DNA of 64,000 bases from DASPWW01 sp963756745. GTDB lineage: Bacteria > Actinomycetota > Thermoleophilia > Solirubrobacterales > 70-9. The stretch lies in NCBI GenBank assembly GCA_963756745.1, contig CAVWOU010000006.1:62001-126000 (forward strand). Direction: 5' to 3'. Made by a program: the position numbers and the translations under genes. The notes under the pieces are model-generated. The model did not search any database. It worked only from the letters and a program-made list of their open reading frames with translations, and was not told the DNA's origin. The number at the start of each line of letters is the position of its first letter. The first letter of the stretch is position 1. Shown here one piece after another: positions 21,552-30,291 of this stretch.

Positions 21552-22853
21552 ATGGAGAAGTTCGTCATCCAAGGCGGCAGCCCGCTATCGGGCGAGATCG
21601 TGCCCGCGGGCAACAAGAACGCTGCCCTGCCGGCCCTCGCCGCGTGCCTGCTCACCGACGAGGAGCTCCTGCTTCGCAACGTGCCGAGGATTCGCGACAC
21701 CGAGACCCAGCTCGCGCTGCTCGAGGGGATCGGCGTCAAGGTCGCGTGGAGCGGCGAGAACGAGGTGCGCCTGCGTGCCGGCTCGATCTCCAACACGAGC
21801 GTGGACGAGGAGCTCGCGAGCCTGATAAGGGCCTCGTTCCTGCTCGCCGGGCCGCTGCTCGCCCGGTTCGGCGAGGTCAAGATGCCGCCGCCCGGCGGTG
21901 ACTTCATCGGCCGGCGCCGCCTCGACGCCCACCTCGATGCCTTCCGCGACCTCGGCGCCCGCGTCGACGGGGAGCGATGGCTGCATCTCACGGCGCCGAC
22001 GGGCGGGCTCGAGGCGTGCGCGATGTTCATGGACGAGCCGTCCGTGATGGCAACCGAGAACGCGCTGCTGGCGGCCGCGCTGACCCCCGGGCCGACGACG
22101 ATCGGCAACGCCGCATGCGAGCCACACGTCCAGGACGTGGCGAGCCTGCTCGTCAAGATGGGCGCGAAGGTCGACGGGATCGGCTCCAACGTGATGACGG
22201 TGCATGGTCGGGACCGCCTCGGCGGCGCCGAGCACTCGATCCGGCCCGATCACATCGAGGTCGCGAGCTTCATCGGCCTCGCGGCCGCCACGGGCGGCCA
22301 GTTGCGCGTGCGCGAGACCGAGCCCGCGGACCTGATCGCGATCCGCCGCCACTTCGCCCGGCTCGGGCTCAACTCGGAGGTCGAAGGCGACGACGTGCTC
22401 GTGCCGCCCGAGCAGCGGCTCGAGATTCGGGACGACCTCGGGGACGCAATCCCGAAGATCGACGACGGCCCCTGGCCCGCGTTCCCCGCGGATCTCACCT
22501 CGATCGCGCTCGCTCTCGCCACCCAGGCGCGCGGCACCGTGCTGATCTTCGAGAAGATGTTCGAGAACCGGCTGTTCTTCGTCGACAAGCTCGTCGCGAT
22601 GGGCGCTCGGATCACGCTGTGCGATCCCCACCGGGCTATCGTGAGCGGTCCGAGCCGTCTTCACGGCGCTCGGCTGGAGAGCCCGGACATCCGGGCGGGG
22701 ATGGCGATGCTCATCGCGGCGCTCGCGGCGGAGGGAACGTCCGAGATCGGGAACATCGCACAGATCGACCGCGGGTACGAGCGCATCGACGTCCGTCTGC
22801 GCGAGCTCGGCGCCCGAATTGAGCGAGTCGCCGCAGAGCGCGTCCCAGCCTAG
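21552..22853 (+). CDS. murA: UDP-N-acetylglucosamine 1-carboxyvinyltransferase
   Basis: First committed enzyme of peptidoglycan synthesis; it transfers enolpyruvate from PEP to UDP-GlcNAc in the cytoplasm. The 433-residue product has the substrate motif GNKNAALPAL (residues 20-29) and the expected two-domain inside-out repeat. The loop normally GGCAIG with active-site Cys reads GGDFIG here, with Asp at residue 117. Mycobacterium tuberculosis MurA has Asp at the same residue number, which makes it insensitive to fosfomycin. The C-terminal EIGNIAQIDRGYERID is typical. It starts at the ATG at 21552 with a weak ribosome-binding site. Confidence 0.95.
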   Translation: MEKFVIQGGSPLSGEIVPAGNKNAALPALAACLLTDEELLLRNVPRIRDTETQLALLEGIGVKVAWSGENEVRLRAGSISNTSVDEELASLIRASFLLAGPLLARFGEVKMPPPGGDFIGRRRLDAHLDAFRDLGARVDGERWLHLTAPTGGLEACAMFMDEPSVMATENALLAAALTPGPTTIGNAACEPHVQDVASLLVKMGAKVDGIGSNVMTVHGRDRLGGAEHSIRPDHIEVASFIGLAAATGGQLRVRETEPADLIAIRRHFARLGLNSEVEGDDVLVPPEQRLEIRDDLGDAIPKIDDGPWPAFPADLTSIALALATQARGTVLIFEKMFENRLFFVDKLVAMGARITLCDPHRAIVSGPSRLHGARLESPDIRAGMAMLIAALAAEGTSEIGNIAQIDRGYERIDVRLRELGARIERVAAERVPA

Positions 22854-22901
22854 GCGCCGGGCACGGCCAGCGCGCGAAGGGGCTGCAAAGGTAGGGCCCT
22901 G

Positions 22902-23900
22902 GTGATACTTCCGATCCCACCGGGAACCCGCGACATCATGCCCGCGGAGATGCAGGAGCTGCGGCGCCTCGAGCTTGCGCTCGCGGAGGCGTTCGAGCGC
23001 TTCGGGTACGGCGAGGTCGCGACGCCGACGATCGAATACCACGACGTCCTCGCACGCGGCGACATCAAGGGCGCCCCGGCGGCGTACCGATTCTTCGACG
23101 AGCACGGCGAGCTGCTCGCGATGCGCTCCGACATGACGATCCCGATCGCCCGCCTGGTGGCCGGCAGATTGGCGAACGCCGAGCCCCCGTTCCGGTTCTT
23201 CTACCTCGGCAATGCCTACCGCGCCGTGCGGCCACAGCGCGGACAGATGCGGGAGTTCATGCAGGCGGGCGTCGAGCTGATCGGGGCCGATGCGCCCGAC
23301 GGCACGGCGGAGGTGGTCGAGGTCCTCGTGGCGGCCCTCGACGCCGCCGGGCTCTCGCGGGCCGTGATCGGGCTCGGGGACGCCGACCTCTTCCGGCAGC
23401 TGCTCGCCGACGTGGGTGTCGACGCAGAGGTGCGTGACGAGATCCTCGACCGCCTCGCTGCCCACGACCTCGTCGGGATCGAGGAGACGGTCGCCGGCTT
23501 GCGGGGGATCGCCGCGCGCGACCGCGAGACGCTCCAGCGGATTCCGACGCTCCGAGGAGGGCGCGAGGTCCTCGATGTCGCCCGCGATGTCGGGGGTGAC
23601 GCGGTCGAGCGGGCGACGAGCCGGCTCCAGGCGACTTTCGATGCGCTTGCGGCGCGCGGGATCGGCGATCGGGTGCAGCTGGACCTCGGTCTGCTGCGCG
23701 ATCTCGGCTACTACACGGGCGCGATTCTCGAGGTCTACGACCCGGCCCTGGGCCACATTCTCGGCGGCGGCGGCCGCTACGACGAGCTGACGGGTCGCTT
23801 CGGCCGCGAGCTGCCCGCAGCGGGCTTCGCTCTGCATCTCGAGCGCCTGCACATCGCCCAGGCCGAGGAGGAGCGACTCGCCGAAGGCGGAGAACGATGA
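22902..23900 (+). CDS. hisZ: ATP phosphoribosyltransferase regulatory subunit
   Basis: HisZ is a catalytically dead HisRS-like protein that forms the active, histidine-regulated complex with short HisG. The 332-residue product has class II synthetase-like motifs: PPGTRDIMPAEM, MRSDMTIPIARLVAG, YLGNAYRAVRPQRGQMREF and the final GGRYDELTGRFGRELPAAG. It lacks a separate anticodon domain, unlike HisRS. The neighbouring short hisG confirms the assignment. The start is GTG at 22902. It is the first gene of the his series and its stop overlaps the hisG start (ATGA). Confidence 0.92.
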   Translation: MILPIPPGTRDIMPAEMQELRRLELALAEAFERFGYGEVATPTIEYHDVLARGDIKGAPAAYRFFDEHGELLAMRSDMTIPIARLVAGRLANAEPPFRFFYLGNAYRAVRPQRGQMREFMQAGVELIGADAPDGTAEVVEVLVAALDAAGLSRAVIGLGDADLFRQLLADVGVDAEVRDEILDRLAAHDLVGIEETVAGLRGIAARDRETLQRIPTLRGGREVLDVARDVGGDAVERATSRLQATFDALAARGIGDRVQLDLGLLRDLGYYTGAILEVYDPALGHILGGGGRYDELTGRFGRELPAAGFALHLERLHIAQAEEERLAEGGER

Positions 23901-24574
23901 GCACGGTCGAGGGGCCGACGCGGGCTCGAACCGGTGGGCCGCTCAAGCTCGCGGTGCCGCGCGGGGCGTTGTTCGAGGACACCGTGGACGCCCTCGAGGA
24001 GATCGGCGTCGACGTGACGGGGCTGCGCTCGGACTCGCGCTCGCTCGTGTTCGAGACCGGCGAGGTGACAGTTGTGACGATGCGCCCGTCGGACGTCCCG
24101 ACGTACGTTGAGGCGGGCGCCGCCGACCTCGGGATCACCGGCAAGGACGTGCTGATGGAGCAGCGCGACCGGATCGTGTACGAGTTCCTCGACCTCGGCT
24201 ACGGCGCGTGCAGGATGGTCCTCGCGGGACGGCGCGGCGACGAGCGTCTGGGCGAGTCCGAGCGCCGGCTCGGGGCCATGCGGATCGCGACCAAGTACCC
24301 GCGCACCGCACAGCGCTACTTCGAGGCCACGGGGCGTCAGGCGGAGGTGATCGAGGTGAAGGGATCCGTCGAGCTCGCTCCGCTCGTGGGGCTGGCCGAC
24401 GGAATCGTCGATCTCGTCGACACCGGCCGGACCCTGGCGGAGAACGACCTCGAGGTACGCGAGGAGATCGCGCACTGCACGGCGCGCCTCGTCGGGAACC
24501 GCGTCGCGCACAAGCTGCGGCCCAACGAGGTCGACGCGCTCGCGGAGCGGCTGCGACGGAGGAGCGCGAGATGA
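23897..24574 (+). CDS. hisG: ATP phosphoribosyltransferase, short form
   Basis: First enzyme of histidine synthesis; it joins ATP and PRPP. At 225 residues it lacks the C-terminal regulatory domain of long HisG and so needs HisZ. Motifs are LAVPRGALFEDTVDAL at the N-terminus, YVEAGAADLGITGKDVL, and the PRPP-binding DGIVDLVDTGRTLAEN. An ATGA overlap links it both to hisZ upstream and to hisD downstream. Confidence 0.95.
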   Translation: MSTVEGPTRARTGGPLKLAVPRGALFEDTVDALEEIGVDVTGLRSDSRSLVFETGEVTVVTMRPSDVPTYVEAGAADLGITGKDVLMEQRDRIVYEFLDLGYGACRMVLAGRRGDERLGESERRLGAMRIATKYPRTAQRYFEATGRQAEVIEVKGSVELAPLVGLADGIVDLVDTGRTLAENDLEVREEIAHCTARLVGNRVAHKLRPNEVDALAERLRRRSAR

Positions 24575-25869
24575 GGGTGGAGCGAATCGAGTGGGACGGG
24601 CGGGCGGCCGGGGAGCTCGCGGGCGCAATCCGCGCCGCCCGGCCGGACCCCGAGGAGGTCGGCCCGGCGGTCGCGGAGATCATCCGTGAGGTCGCCGACC
24701 GCGGGGATGAAGCTGTGCGAGAGCTGACCCGACGGCTCGACGGCATCGAGGTCGCGGCGGGATCGGTTCGCGCGGACCCAGAGCTGATCGGCCAGGCGAG
24801 CGATGCGGTCCCCGCCGGCGTCAGGGCGGCGATGGAGCTCGCGGCGACGAACATCCGCACGGTCGCCGAGGCGGAGCTGGCGGCGACCTTCCCGGTGGAG
24901 GTCGAGCTCTCCGACGGCCAAGGGATCCGGATCGTCGACTCGCCTGTCGATGCCGCCGGCGTGTACGTCCCCGGGGGGAGGGCGGCGTACCCGTCGTCCG
25001 TGCTCATGTGCTGCATCCCCGCGCGCGTCGCCAGCGTCGGCCGGATCGCCGTCGCGTCTCCGCCGGGCGAGGACGGGAAGGTCGACCCGGGCGTTCTCGC
25101 GGCCTGCGCCGTGGCCGGCGTCGACGAGGTCTACGCGATGGGGGGCGCCCAGGCGATCGCCGCGCTCGCGCTCGGGACCGAGGGCATCGACAGGGTCGAC
25201 ATGATCGCGGGGCCGGGAAACCGGTACGTGGTCGAGGCCAAGCGACTGCTCTCGGCGCGCGTCGGGATCGACGGGATCGCCGGGCCCACCGAGCTCGTGG
25301 TCATCGCCGACGAATCGGCCGATCCCGAATGGGTGGCGCTCGACATCTGCGCGCAGGCCGAGCACGGGACCGAGGGGCTCCTCGCCGTGCTCTCCGCGGA
25401 CGGGGGACTGCTCGAAAGGGTGGCCCTGCTGCTCACCGACCGTGCCTCGCAGCGCCCGAGCGTGACCGACGCCACCGTCAGCATGGTCGAGGCGCCGGAC
25501 GCCGAGGCGGCGCTCGCACTCGCCGACGCGCTGGCGCCGGAGCATCTCGAGCTGCAGCTCGTCGACGCCGACGCCGAGACGGCTCGCCGGCGCGTTGCCG
25601 GGTGTGTGTTCGTCGGCGCCCACGCCGGAGCCGCGTTCGGCGACTACGCCGCCGGGTCGAACCACGTGCTGCCGACCGGCGGCGCGGCCCGATTCGGAAG
25701 GCCGCTCGGCGTGCGAACCTTCCTGCGACGGACGTCGATCGTCTCGATCCCGGCGCGGGCAGCCGTGGCGCTTGCGCCGGCGGCCTCGGCGCTGGCGAGG
25801 ATCGAGGGGTTTGCGGTCCATGGCGAGTCGGTCGAGGCGCGCGCGGGCGACAATGGGAGGGAGTCATGA
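24571..25869 (+). CDS. hisD: Histidinol dehydrogenase
   Basis: Last step of histidine synthesis: two NAD-dependent oxidations of histidinol to histidine, zinc-dependent. The 432-residue product has the family motifs VYVPGGRAAYPSSVLM, GVDEVYAMGGAQAIAALA, IAGPGNRYVVEAKRLL, DICAQAEHG (metal ligands) and GDYAAGSNHVLPTGGAARF. It is linked by ATGA overlaps to hisG and hisB. Confidence 0.96.
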   Translation: MRVERIEWDGRAAGELAGAIRAARPDPEEVGPAVAEIIREVADRGDEAVRELTRRLDGIEVAAGSVRADPELIGQASDAVPAGVRAAMELAATNIRTVAEAELAATFPVEVELSDGQGIRIVDSPVDAAGVYVPGGRAAYPSSVLMCCIPARVASVGRIAVASPPGEDGKVDPGVLAACAVAGVDEVYAMGGAQAIAALALGTEGIDRVDMIAGPGNRYVVEAKRLLSARVGIDGIAGPTELVVIADESADPEWVALDICAQAEHGTEGLLAVLSADGGLLERVALLLTDRASQRPSVTDATVSMVEAPDAEAALALADALAPEHLELQLVDADAETARRRVAGCVFVGAHAGAAFGDYAAGSNHVLPTGGAARFGRPLGVRTFLRRTSIVSIPARAAVALAPAASALARIEGFAVHGESVEARAGDNGRES

Positions 25870-26456
25870 GCCGGAGCGGCCGGATAGAGCGCAGCACCAA
25901 GGAGACCGACGTCCGGCTGTCCCTCGACCTCGACGGGGGCGAGGTGGCAATCGCGACGGGCGTCGGCTTCCTCGACCACATGCTCGAACTCCTCGGCCGG
26001 CACGGGCGTCTCGGGCTCAGCGTCGAGGCGACGGGCGACCTGGAAACCGGAGCGCATCACACGACCGAGGACGTCGGGATCGCCCTCGGTCAGGCGCTCG
26101 ACCGCGCGCTCGGCGACCGCGCCGGGATCCGCCGCTACGGCTACATGGCGGTGCCGATGGACGAGGCGCTCGGGATGTGCGCGATCGACATCTCGGGACG
26201 GCCCCTGTGCCTGTTCGAGTCGGAGCTTCCCCCGGGAGCGATCGCCGGGTTCGACACCGAGCTGACCGAGGAGTTCTTCCGGGCAGTGGCGACGAACGCG
26301 AAGCTGACGCTCCATCTCGGCACGCGTTACGGGTCCAACGCGCACCACATGATCGAGGCGTGCTTCAAGGCGTTTGCCCGCTCGCTCCGCCAGGCGGTCG
26401 AGATTGACCCGGACGAGAGGGGAGTGCCATCGACAAAGGGGACGTTGACCGAATGA
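25866..26456 (+). CDS. hisB: Imidazoleglycerol-phosphate dehydratase
   Basis: Dehydrates imidazoleglycerol phosphate to imidazole-acetol phosphate. The 196-residue monofunctional enzyme has no histidinol-phosphatase domain. The paired manganese-binding motifs are FLDHMLELLGRHG and GAHHTTEDVGIALGQAL in the first half, and YGSNAHHMIEACFKAFARSL in the second. The overlaps with hisD and hisH are four bases each. Confidence 0.96.
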   Translation: MSRSGRIERSTKETDVRLSLDLDGGEVAIATGVGFLDHMLELLGRHGRLGLSVEATGDLETGAHHTTEDVGIALGQALDRALGDRAGIRRYGYMAVPMDEALGMCAIDISGRPLCLFESELPPGAIAGFDTELTEEFFRAVATNAKLTLHLGTRYGSNAHHMIEACFKAFARSLRQAVEIDPDERGVPSTKGTLTE

Positions 26457-27085
26457 CGCGCGTGGCGATCCTCGACTACGGGATGGGCAACCTGCGTTCG
26501 GTCGAGAAGGCGCTCGAGCGTGTGGGGGCCGAGGCGCAGATCACCCAGGACCTCGACGCGATCCGGGGATCGGACGGCGTGATCCTCCCCGGCGTCGGCG
26601 CGTTTCCGCGCGCGATGACGCGCGTGCGCGAGCTGGGGCTCGATGCTCTCGTCACCGAGCGGCTCGAAACCGGCACCCCGGTGCTCGGGATCTGCCTCGG
26701 GCTTCAGCTCCTGTTCGATTCGTCGGTCGAGAACGAGGGTGCCGAGGGGATCGGATTGATGCGCGGCCGCGTCGAGCCGCTGGCGGCGGAAGGCCTCAAG
26801 GTGCCCCACATCGGGTGGTCGCCCGTGTGCTGGGAGCACCCCTCGGCGCTGACCGAGGGGTTGGACCAGGACACGCCGTTCTACTTCGTGCACTCGTTCA
26901 CGCCGATCCCACAAGACCCAGAGGAGGTGCTCGGCACGGCCGCGTACGGAGAGCGGTTCGCGTGCGCCGTGGAGCGCCCGCCGCTGTACGGGCTGCAATT
27001 CCATCCCGAGAAATCGAGCTCCGCGGGGCTGCGCCTGCTCGCGAACTTCACCCGGATCTGCGCATCGGTCCGCGCCCCCGCTTGA
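26453..27085 (+). CDS. hisH: Imidazole glycerol phosphate synthase glutaminase subunit
   Basis: Class I glutamine amidotransferase that supplies ammonia to HisF. The 210 residues include GMGNLRSVEKAL, the nucleophile elbow LGICLGLQLLF (catalytic Cys), HIGWSPV, VHSFTP and the catalytic His/Glu pair in LQFHPEKSS. Its partner hisF is not adjacent but about 1.8 kb downstream. Confidence 0.96.
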   Translation: MTRVAILDYGMGNLRSVEKALERVGAEAQITQDLDAIRGSDGVILPGVGAFPRAMTRVRELGLDALVTERLETGTPVLGICLGLQLLFDSSVENEGAEGIGLMRGRVEPLAAEGLKVPHIGWSPVCWEHPSALTEGLDQDTPFYFVHSFTPIPQDPEEVLGTAAYGERFACAVERPPLYGLQFHPEKSSSAGLRLLANFTRICASVRAPA

Positions 27086-27816
27086 TCCTCTATCCGGCTA
27101 TCGATATCCGGGGCGCGCGGGCCGTGCGGCTGTTGCGAGGCGAGTACGACGCGGAGACCGTCTACGACGCGGATCCCGTCGACGCGGCACGCCGCTGGGC
27201 CGGACAGGGCGCGCGCTTCCTGCACGTGGTCGATCTCGACGGAGCCCGCGACGGCCGTCCGGCCAATCTCGACGCGGTGCGCCGGATCATCGAAGCCGTC
27301 GGGGTCCCGGTGCAGGTCGGCGGCGGACTGCGGGACGCCGCCGCGGTTGCAGACGTGCTCGCGGCGGGGGCTCAGCGGGCCATCCTCGGAACGTCGGCGC
27401 ATTCGGACCCGGCGCTCCTCCGAGAGCTGGTCGCGCGGCACGGCGAGCGGATCGTGGCATCCGTAGACGCCCGCGCCGGCAGCGTCGCCGTGTCGGGCTG
27501 GAGGCGCGAGACGGAGACGTCGGCCGCCGAGCTGCTGGACGCGCTCGCGGCGCAGGGGGTGAGGCGCTTCGTGTACACGCCCGTCGAGGTAGACGGGACG
27601 CTGGAGGGCCCCTCGCTGGGCGACCTCCGGTTGGTCGCGGAGGCGGTGTCGGGCGAGGTGATCTATTCGGGCGGGGTGGGCTCGCTCGACGACCTGCGCG
27701 CCCTCGCCGGATTACGGCTGGGCAATCTCGGCGGGGTGATCGCAGGCCGCGCCCTGTACGAGCGCAGGTTCGAGGTCGGCGAGGGCCAGCGCGTCCTGGA
27801 CGAGGCTCGCGGGTAG
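27082..27816 (+). CDS. hisA: Phosphoribosylformimino-AICAR ribotide isomerase
   Basis: A (beta/alpha)8-barrel isomerase for ProFAR in histidine synthesis. The 244-residue product starts with TTG at 27082, overlapping the hisH stop codon (TTGA), and reads LYPAIDIRGARAVRLL, the typical HisA N-terminus with the first catalytic Asp. Later come VQVGGGLRD, AILGTSAHSDP, VYTPVEVDGTLEGPS and IYSGGVGSLDDL. The second catalytic Asp position appears as VEVDGTLEG. HisA and PriA (bifunctional with TrpF in many actinobacteria) cannot be told apart by eye. Confidence 0.93.
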   Translation: MILYPAIDIRGARAVRLLRGEYDAETVYDADPVDAARRWAGQGARFLHVVDLDGARDGRPANLDAVRRIIEAVGVPVQVGGGLRDAAAVADVLAAGAQRAILGTSAHSDPALLRELVARHGERIVASVDARAGSVAVSGWRRETETSAAELLDALAAQGVRRFVYTPVEVDGTLEGPSLGDLRLVAEAVSGEVIYSGGVGSLDDLRALAGLRLGNLGGVIAGRALYERRFEVGEGQRVLDEARG

Positions 27817-27825
27817 CATCCCGCC

Positions 27826-28062
27826 GTGGCCGGTCCGCTCCCATGGCTGATCACGCGCGGCCGCGCGGTCAACTGGATCGCGCTGTTCGAGGCCGGGCGG
27901 TTCATCTACAAGCACGGGAAACAGCGCTGGGACAACCTCACTCCCGATGAGCGAAGGCGGATCGGCGAGCTGGTACGCAAGTCGAAGGGCCGTCGCTCGA
28001 ACCTCACCGATCGTGAGCGCGACCGGCTCTGGGCCCTCGTCAGGAAGGCGATGGCGGGCTAG
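27826..28062 (+). CDS. Small conserved-looking hypothetical protein
   Basis: A 78-residue ORF starting at GTG 27826, nine bases after hisA. It is rich in basic and aromatic residues (AGRFIYKHGKQRWDNL, LTPDERRRIGELVRKSKGR, LTDRERDRLWALVRKAMAG). The two repeats of L-T-x-x-E-R-x-R look like paired helices. The codon bias matches the neighbours. The function is unknown; it may be co-transcribed with the his genes. Confidence 0.7.
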   Translation: MAGPLPWLITRGRAVNWIALFEAGRFIYKHGKQRWDNLTPDERRRIGELVRKSKGRRSNLTDRERDRLWALVRKAMAG

Positions 28063-28082
28063 CCCGGTGGCGCGAAGCGCGG

Positions 28083-28355
28083 CTACGCGGCCGCGAAACG
28101 CTGCTCGTAGCGCGCCCGGCGCTTCGCCGCCTCGACCTCCCGGTCCTTCGGCGGCGCCGTCGTCACCAATTCGCTGAGCAGCCTCGCCGTGACCTCGGCG
28201 ACGTCGTCTACGGCGCGGTCGAACGCCTCGGCGTTGGCCTGCGACGGCTTGTTGAAGCCGCTGATCTTGCGCACGTACTGGACGGCCGCTTCGCGCACCT
28301 CTTCCTCGCTCGCGGGAGGCTCGAAGTTGTAGAGGGTCCGGATGTTTCTGCACAT
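28083..28355 (-). CDS. DUF2277 family protein
   Basis: A 90-residue protein starting MCRNIRTLYNFEPPASEEE, the hallmark N-terminus of DUF2277. It continues with YVRKISGFNKPSQANAEAFD and VTTAPPKDREVEAAKRRA, all well conserved in that family. The function is unknown; a DNA- or RNA-binding role has been guessed for these small basic proteins. It is opposite in direction to the his genes. Confidence 0.9.
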   Translation of the reverse strand: MCRNIRTLYNFEPPASEEEVREAAVQYVRKISGFNKPSQANAEAFDRAVDDVAEVTARLLSELVTTAPPKDREVEAAKRRARYEQRFAAA

Positions 28356-28387
28356 GCCGCGGAGGTTAGCGACGTTCTCCGGTGGTA

Positions 28388-28795
28388 CTAGGACTCCTCC
28401 CCGGGCTTCGCGCCAGGGGGCGCGTAGCGGTGGTGGATGTCGAGCGTATTTCCGTCCGGATCCTCGAAGATCGCCTGGAGGCACACGCCACTGTCGATCG
28501 TCTCGCCCTTGAACTCGACGCCGCGTGACTCGAGCTCGGCGCGGGCCGCCTCGAAGTCATCGACATGGAGCGCGATCGGGTGCGTGTGGGGCTTGAAATC
28601 GAGCCCGAAGGCGTCGGACTGCATCACCGCGATCGTCAGGTTGCCGGTCTCGAACTCGCCGGCGGGCATATTCCCCCATCGCTTGCCGAACGGCAGGCCG
28701 AGCACCTCTCCGTAGAACTTCGCAGCCGCTTCGTAGTCCCGGGTGGGAACGGTGACGAAGTCGACGCCGGTGACGAGGGAAGTCTGGGTGGCCAT
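28388..28795 (-). CDS. VOC/glyoxalase-fold protein
   Basis: A 135-residue vicinal-oxygen-chelate protein. Segments DFVTVPTRDYEAAAKFYGEV, IALHVDDFEAARAELESRG and FEDPDGNTLDIHHRY match the paired beta-alpha-beta-beta-beta modules, with His and Glu/Asp positions that can bind metal. It could be a dioxygenase, a glyoxalase-like enzyme or a binding protein; the substrate is not evident. The ATG at 28795 follows a strong AGGAGG. Confidence 0.88.
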   Translation of the reverse strand: MATQTSLVTGVDFVTVPTRDYEAAAKFYGEVLGLPFGKRWGNMPAGEFETGNLTIAVMQSDAFGLDFKPHTHPIALHVDDFEAARAELESRGVEFKGETIDSGVCLQAIFEDPDGNTLDIHHRYAPPGAKPGEES

Positions 28796-28859
28796 TTGGT
28801 GCCTCCTGGTCGGGGGTGAGACGAAGTGTGATGCATCCGGCGCTTTGTACCCTCGGGCG

Positions 28860-29618
28860 ATGGTGCTGAAGCGCGTGATTCCCTGCCTCGACGTCGATCG
28901 CGGCCGCGTGGTCAAGGGGACCAACTTCGTCGGCCTGCGCGACGCGGGCGACCCGGTCGAGCTCGCGGCGCGCTACGACGCGGAAGGGGCGGATGAGCTC
29001 GTGTTCCTCGACATCACCGCCTCGCACGAGCGGCGCGACACGATCGTCGAGCTCGCCCGGAGGACCGCCGACAGCGTGTTCATCCCGTTCACGATCGGCG
29101 GCGGGATCCGCTCGGCCGAGGATGCTCAGGCCGTGCTCGACGCCGGCGCCGACAAGGTGTCGGTGAACTCGGCGGCGCTGACGCGGCCGGAGCTGATCGG
29201 CGAGCTGGCCGAGGTGTTCGGCGCCCAGTGCGTGGTCGTGGCCATCGACGCCAAGCGGGGGGCCGAGGGGTGGCCGGTTTATGTAAACGGGGGACGGAAC
29301 CCCGTCGATCGCGAGGCGGTCGAGTGGGCGCGCGAGGCCGCGGATCGCGGAGCGGGCGAGATCCTGCTCACGAGCATGGATCGCGACGGGACGACCGACG
29401 GATACGAGCTCGAGCTGACCTACGCCGTCGCCGACGCGGTCGGGATACCGGTGATCGCCTCAGGAGGCGCGGGCCGCCTCGAGCACCTCTCGGCAGCGAT
29501 CGTCGAGGGTCGAGCCGACGCGGTGCTGTGCGCGTCGATCTTCCACTACGGCACCTACAGGGTGCGCGACGCCAAGCGCCACCTGCGCGACGCCGGGATC
29601 CCAGTACGCCTCACGTGA
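28860..29618 (+). CDS. hisF: Imidazole glycerol phosphate synthase cyclase subunit
   Basis: Barrel subunit that uses ammonia from HisH to make imidazole glycerol phosphate and AICAR. The 252-residue product begins MVLKRVIPCLDVDRGRVVKG (catalytic Asp in CLDVD). It has FLDITASHERRDT, PFTIGGGIRSAEDA, DKVSVNSAAL, LLTSMDRDGTTDGYEL (second catalytic Asp) and VIASGGAGRLEHL. It is separated from hisA by one small co-directional gene and two genes on the other strand. Confidence 0.96.
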   Translation: MVLKRVIPCLDVDRGRVVKGTNFVGLRDAGDPVELAARYDAEGADELVFLDITASHERRDTIVELARRTADSVFIPFTIGGGIRSAEDAQAVLDAGADKVSVNSAALTRPELIGELAEVFGAQCVVVAIDAKRGAEGWPVYVNGGRNPVDREAVEWAREAADRGAGEILLTSMDRDGTTDGYELELTYAVADAVGIPVIASGGAGRLEHLSAAIVEGRADAVLCASIFHYGTYRVRDAKRHLRDAGIPVRLT

Positions 29619-29686
29619 TCACACGTTGACGGTTCGCATTCCGCATCGCGAGAAGTGCGGCCGCCGCAACGGCGACGCGGGCTGAG

Positions 29687-30238
29687 TCAGCCCAGCAGCG
29701 AGATCGCGATCAGGACCTCGGCGGCGATCACGGCGATGATCGCCACGACGACGAGCACGACGCGGGGTCGAAGCAGGGTGAAGCGGTCGTCGCCCCCAGA
29801 GGCGTGACCGTTCGACGCCGCGTCAGGCGGGTCGAGCTCATCGATCGGGCCGACGAGCTGCTCGACGAAGGGGAGAGGGGGACGGCGCAGCCTTCGGGCG
29901 TGAAGCTCGCGATGGATCCGGTCCCTCAGCTCCGCACCCGCCTTGCGCTCGACGGCGAACTCCCACACGTCGACCGACCCGTTGCTCCGAGCGGCGACGA
30001 ACATCGTTCCGCGCACGCGCCGGCGAGGGTGGTCGTACGGCGATCGACCGCTGACCGTCAACCCCTCCATGTCGCGGAGGTCGATCTTCAGCTCGGGGCC
30101 GTCCGGGACGCTGAACCGAAGCTCCTGCGCCTCGAGCGCGAGCATGCCGCGCGTGATCGGGCCCTCCTGGGAGGGGTCGCCTCGCAGGTAGTCGGCGCGA
30201 ACGCCATGCTCTGCCTTCCTCGTGCCGGTGACCGCCAT
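29687..30238 (-). CDS. Hypothetical protein with C-terminal membrane helix
   Basis: A 183-residue protein. The body has beta-rich segments (MLALEAQELRFSVPDGPELK, DLRDMEGLTVSGRSPYDHP, GTMFVAARSNGSVDVWEFA) suggestive of a PH-like or short beta-sandwich domain. It is followed by a linker and a single C-terminal helix (VVLVVVAIIAVIAAEVLIAI) ending two residues from the terminus, so it is probably tail-anchored with the domain in the cytoplasm. It follows the beta-propeller gene by 53 bases and is likely in the same transcript. An upstream ATG at 30256 is possible. Confidence 0.7.
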   Translation of the reverse strand: MAVTGTRKAEHGVRADYLRGDPSQEGPITRGMLALEAQELRFSVPDGPELKIDLRDMEGLTVSGRSPYDHPRRRVRGTMFVAARSNGSVDVWEFAVERKAGAELRDRIHRELHARRLRRPPLPFVEQLVGPIDELDPPDAASNGHASGGDDRFTLLRPRVVLVVVAIIAVIAAEVLIAISLLG

Positions 30239-30291
30239 GGCCCCCTGTTCGCCCATTTGCGGCGAAATCCTGAAAGAAATGCTGCGAAACC

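Noticed and set aside
21585..23852. A 755-codon open frame opposite murA and hisZ
   Set aside because: It spans two well-supported genes on the other strand and shows only low-complexity composition.
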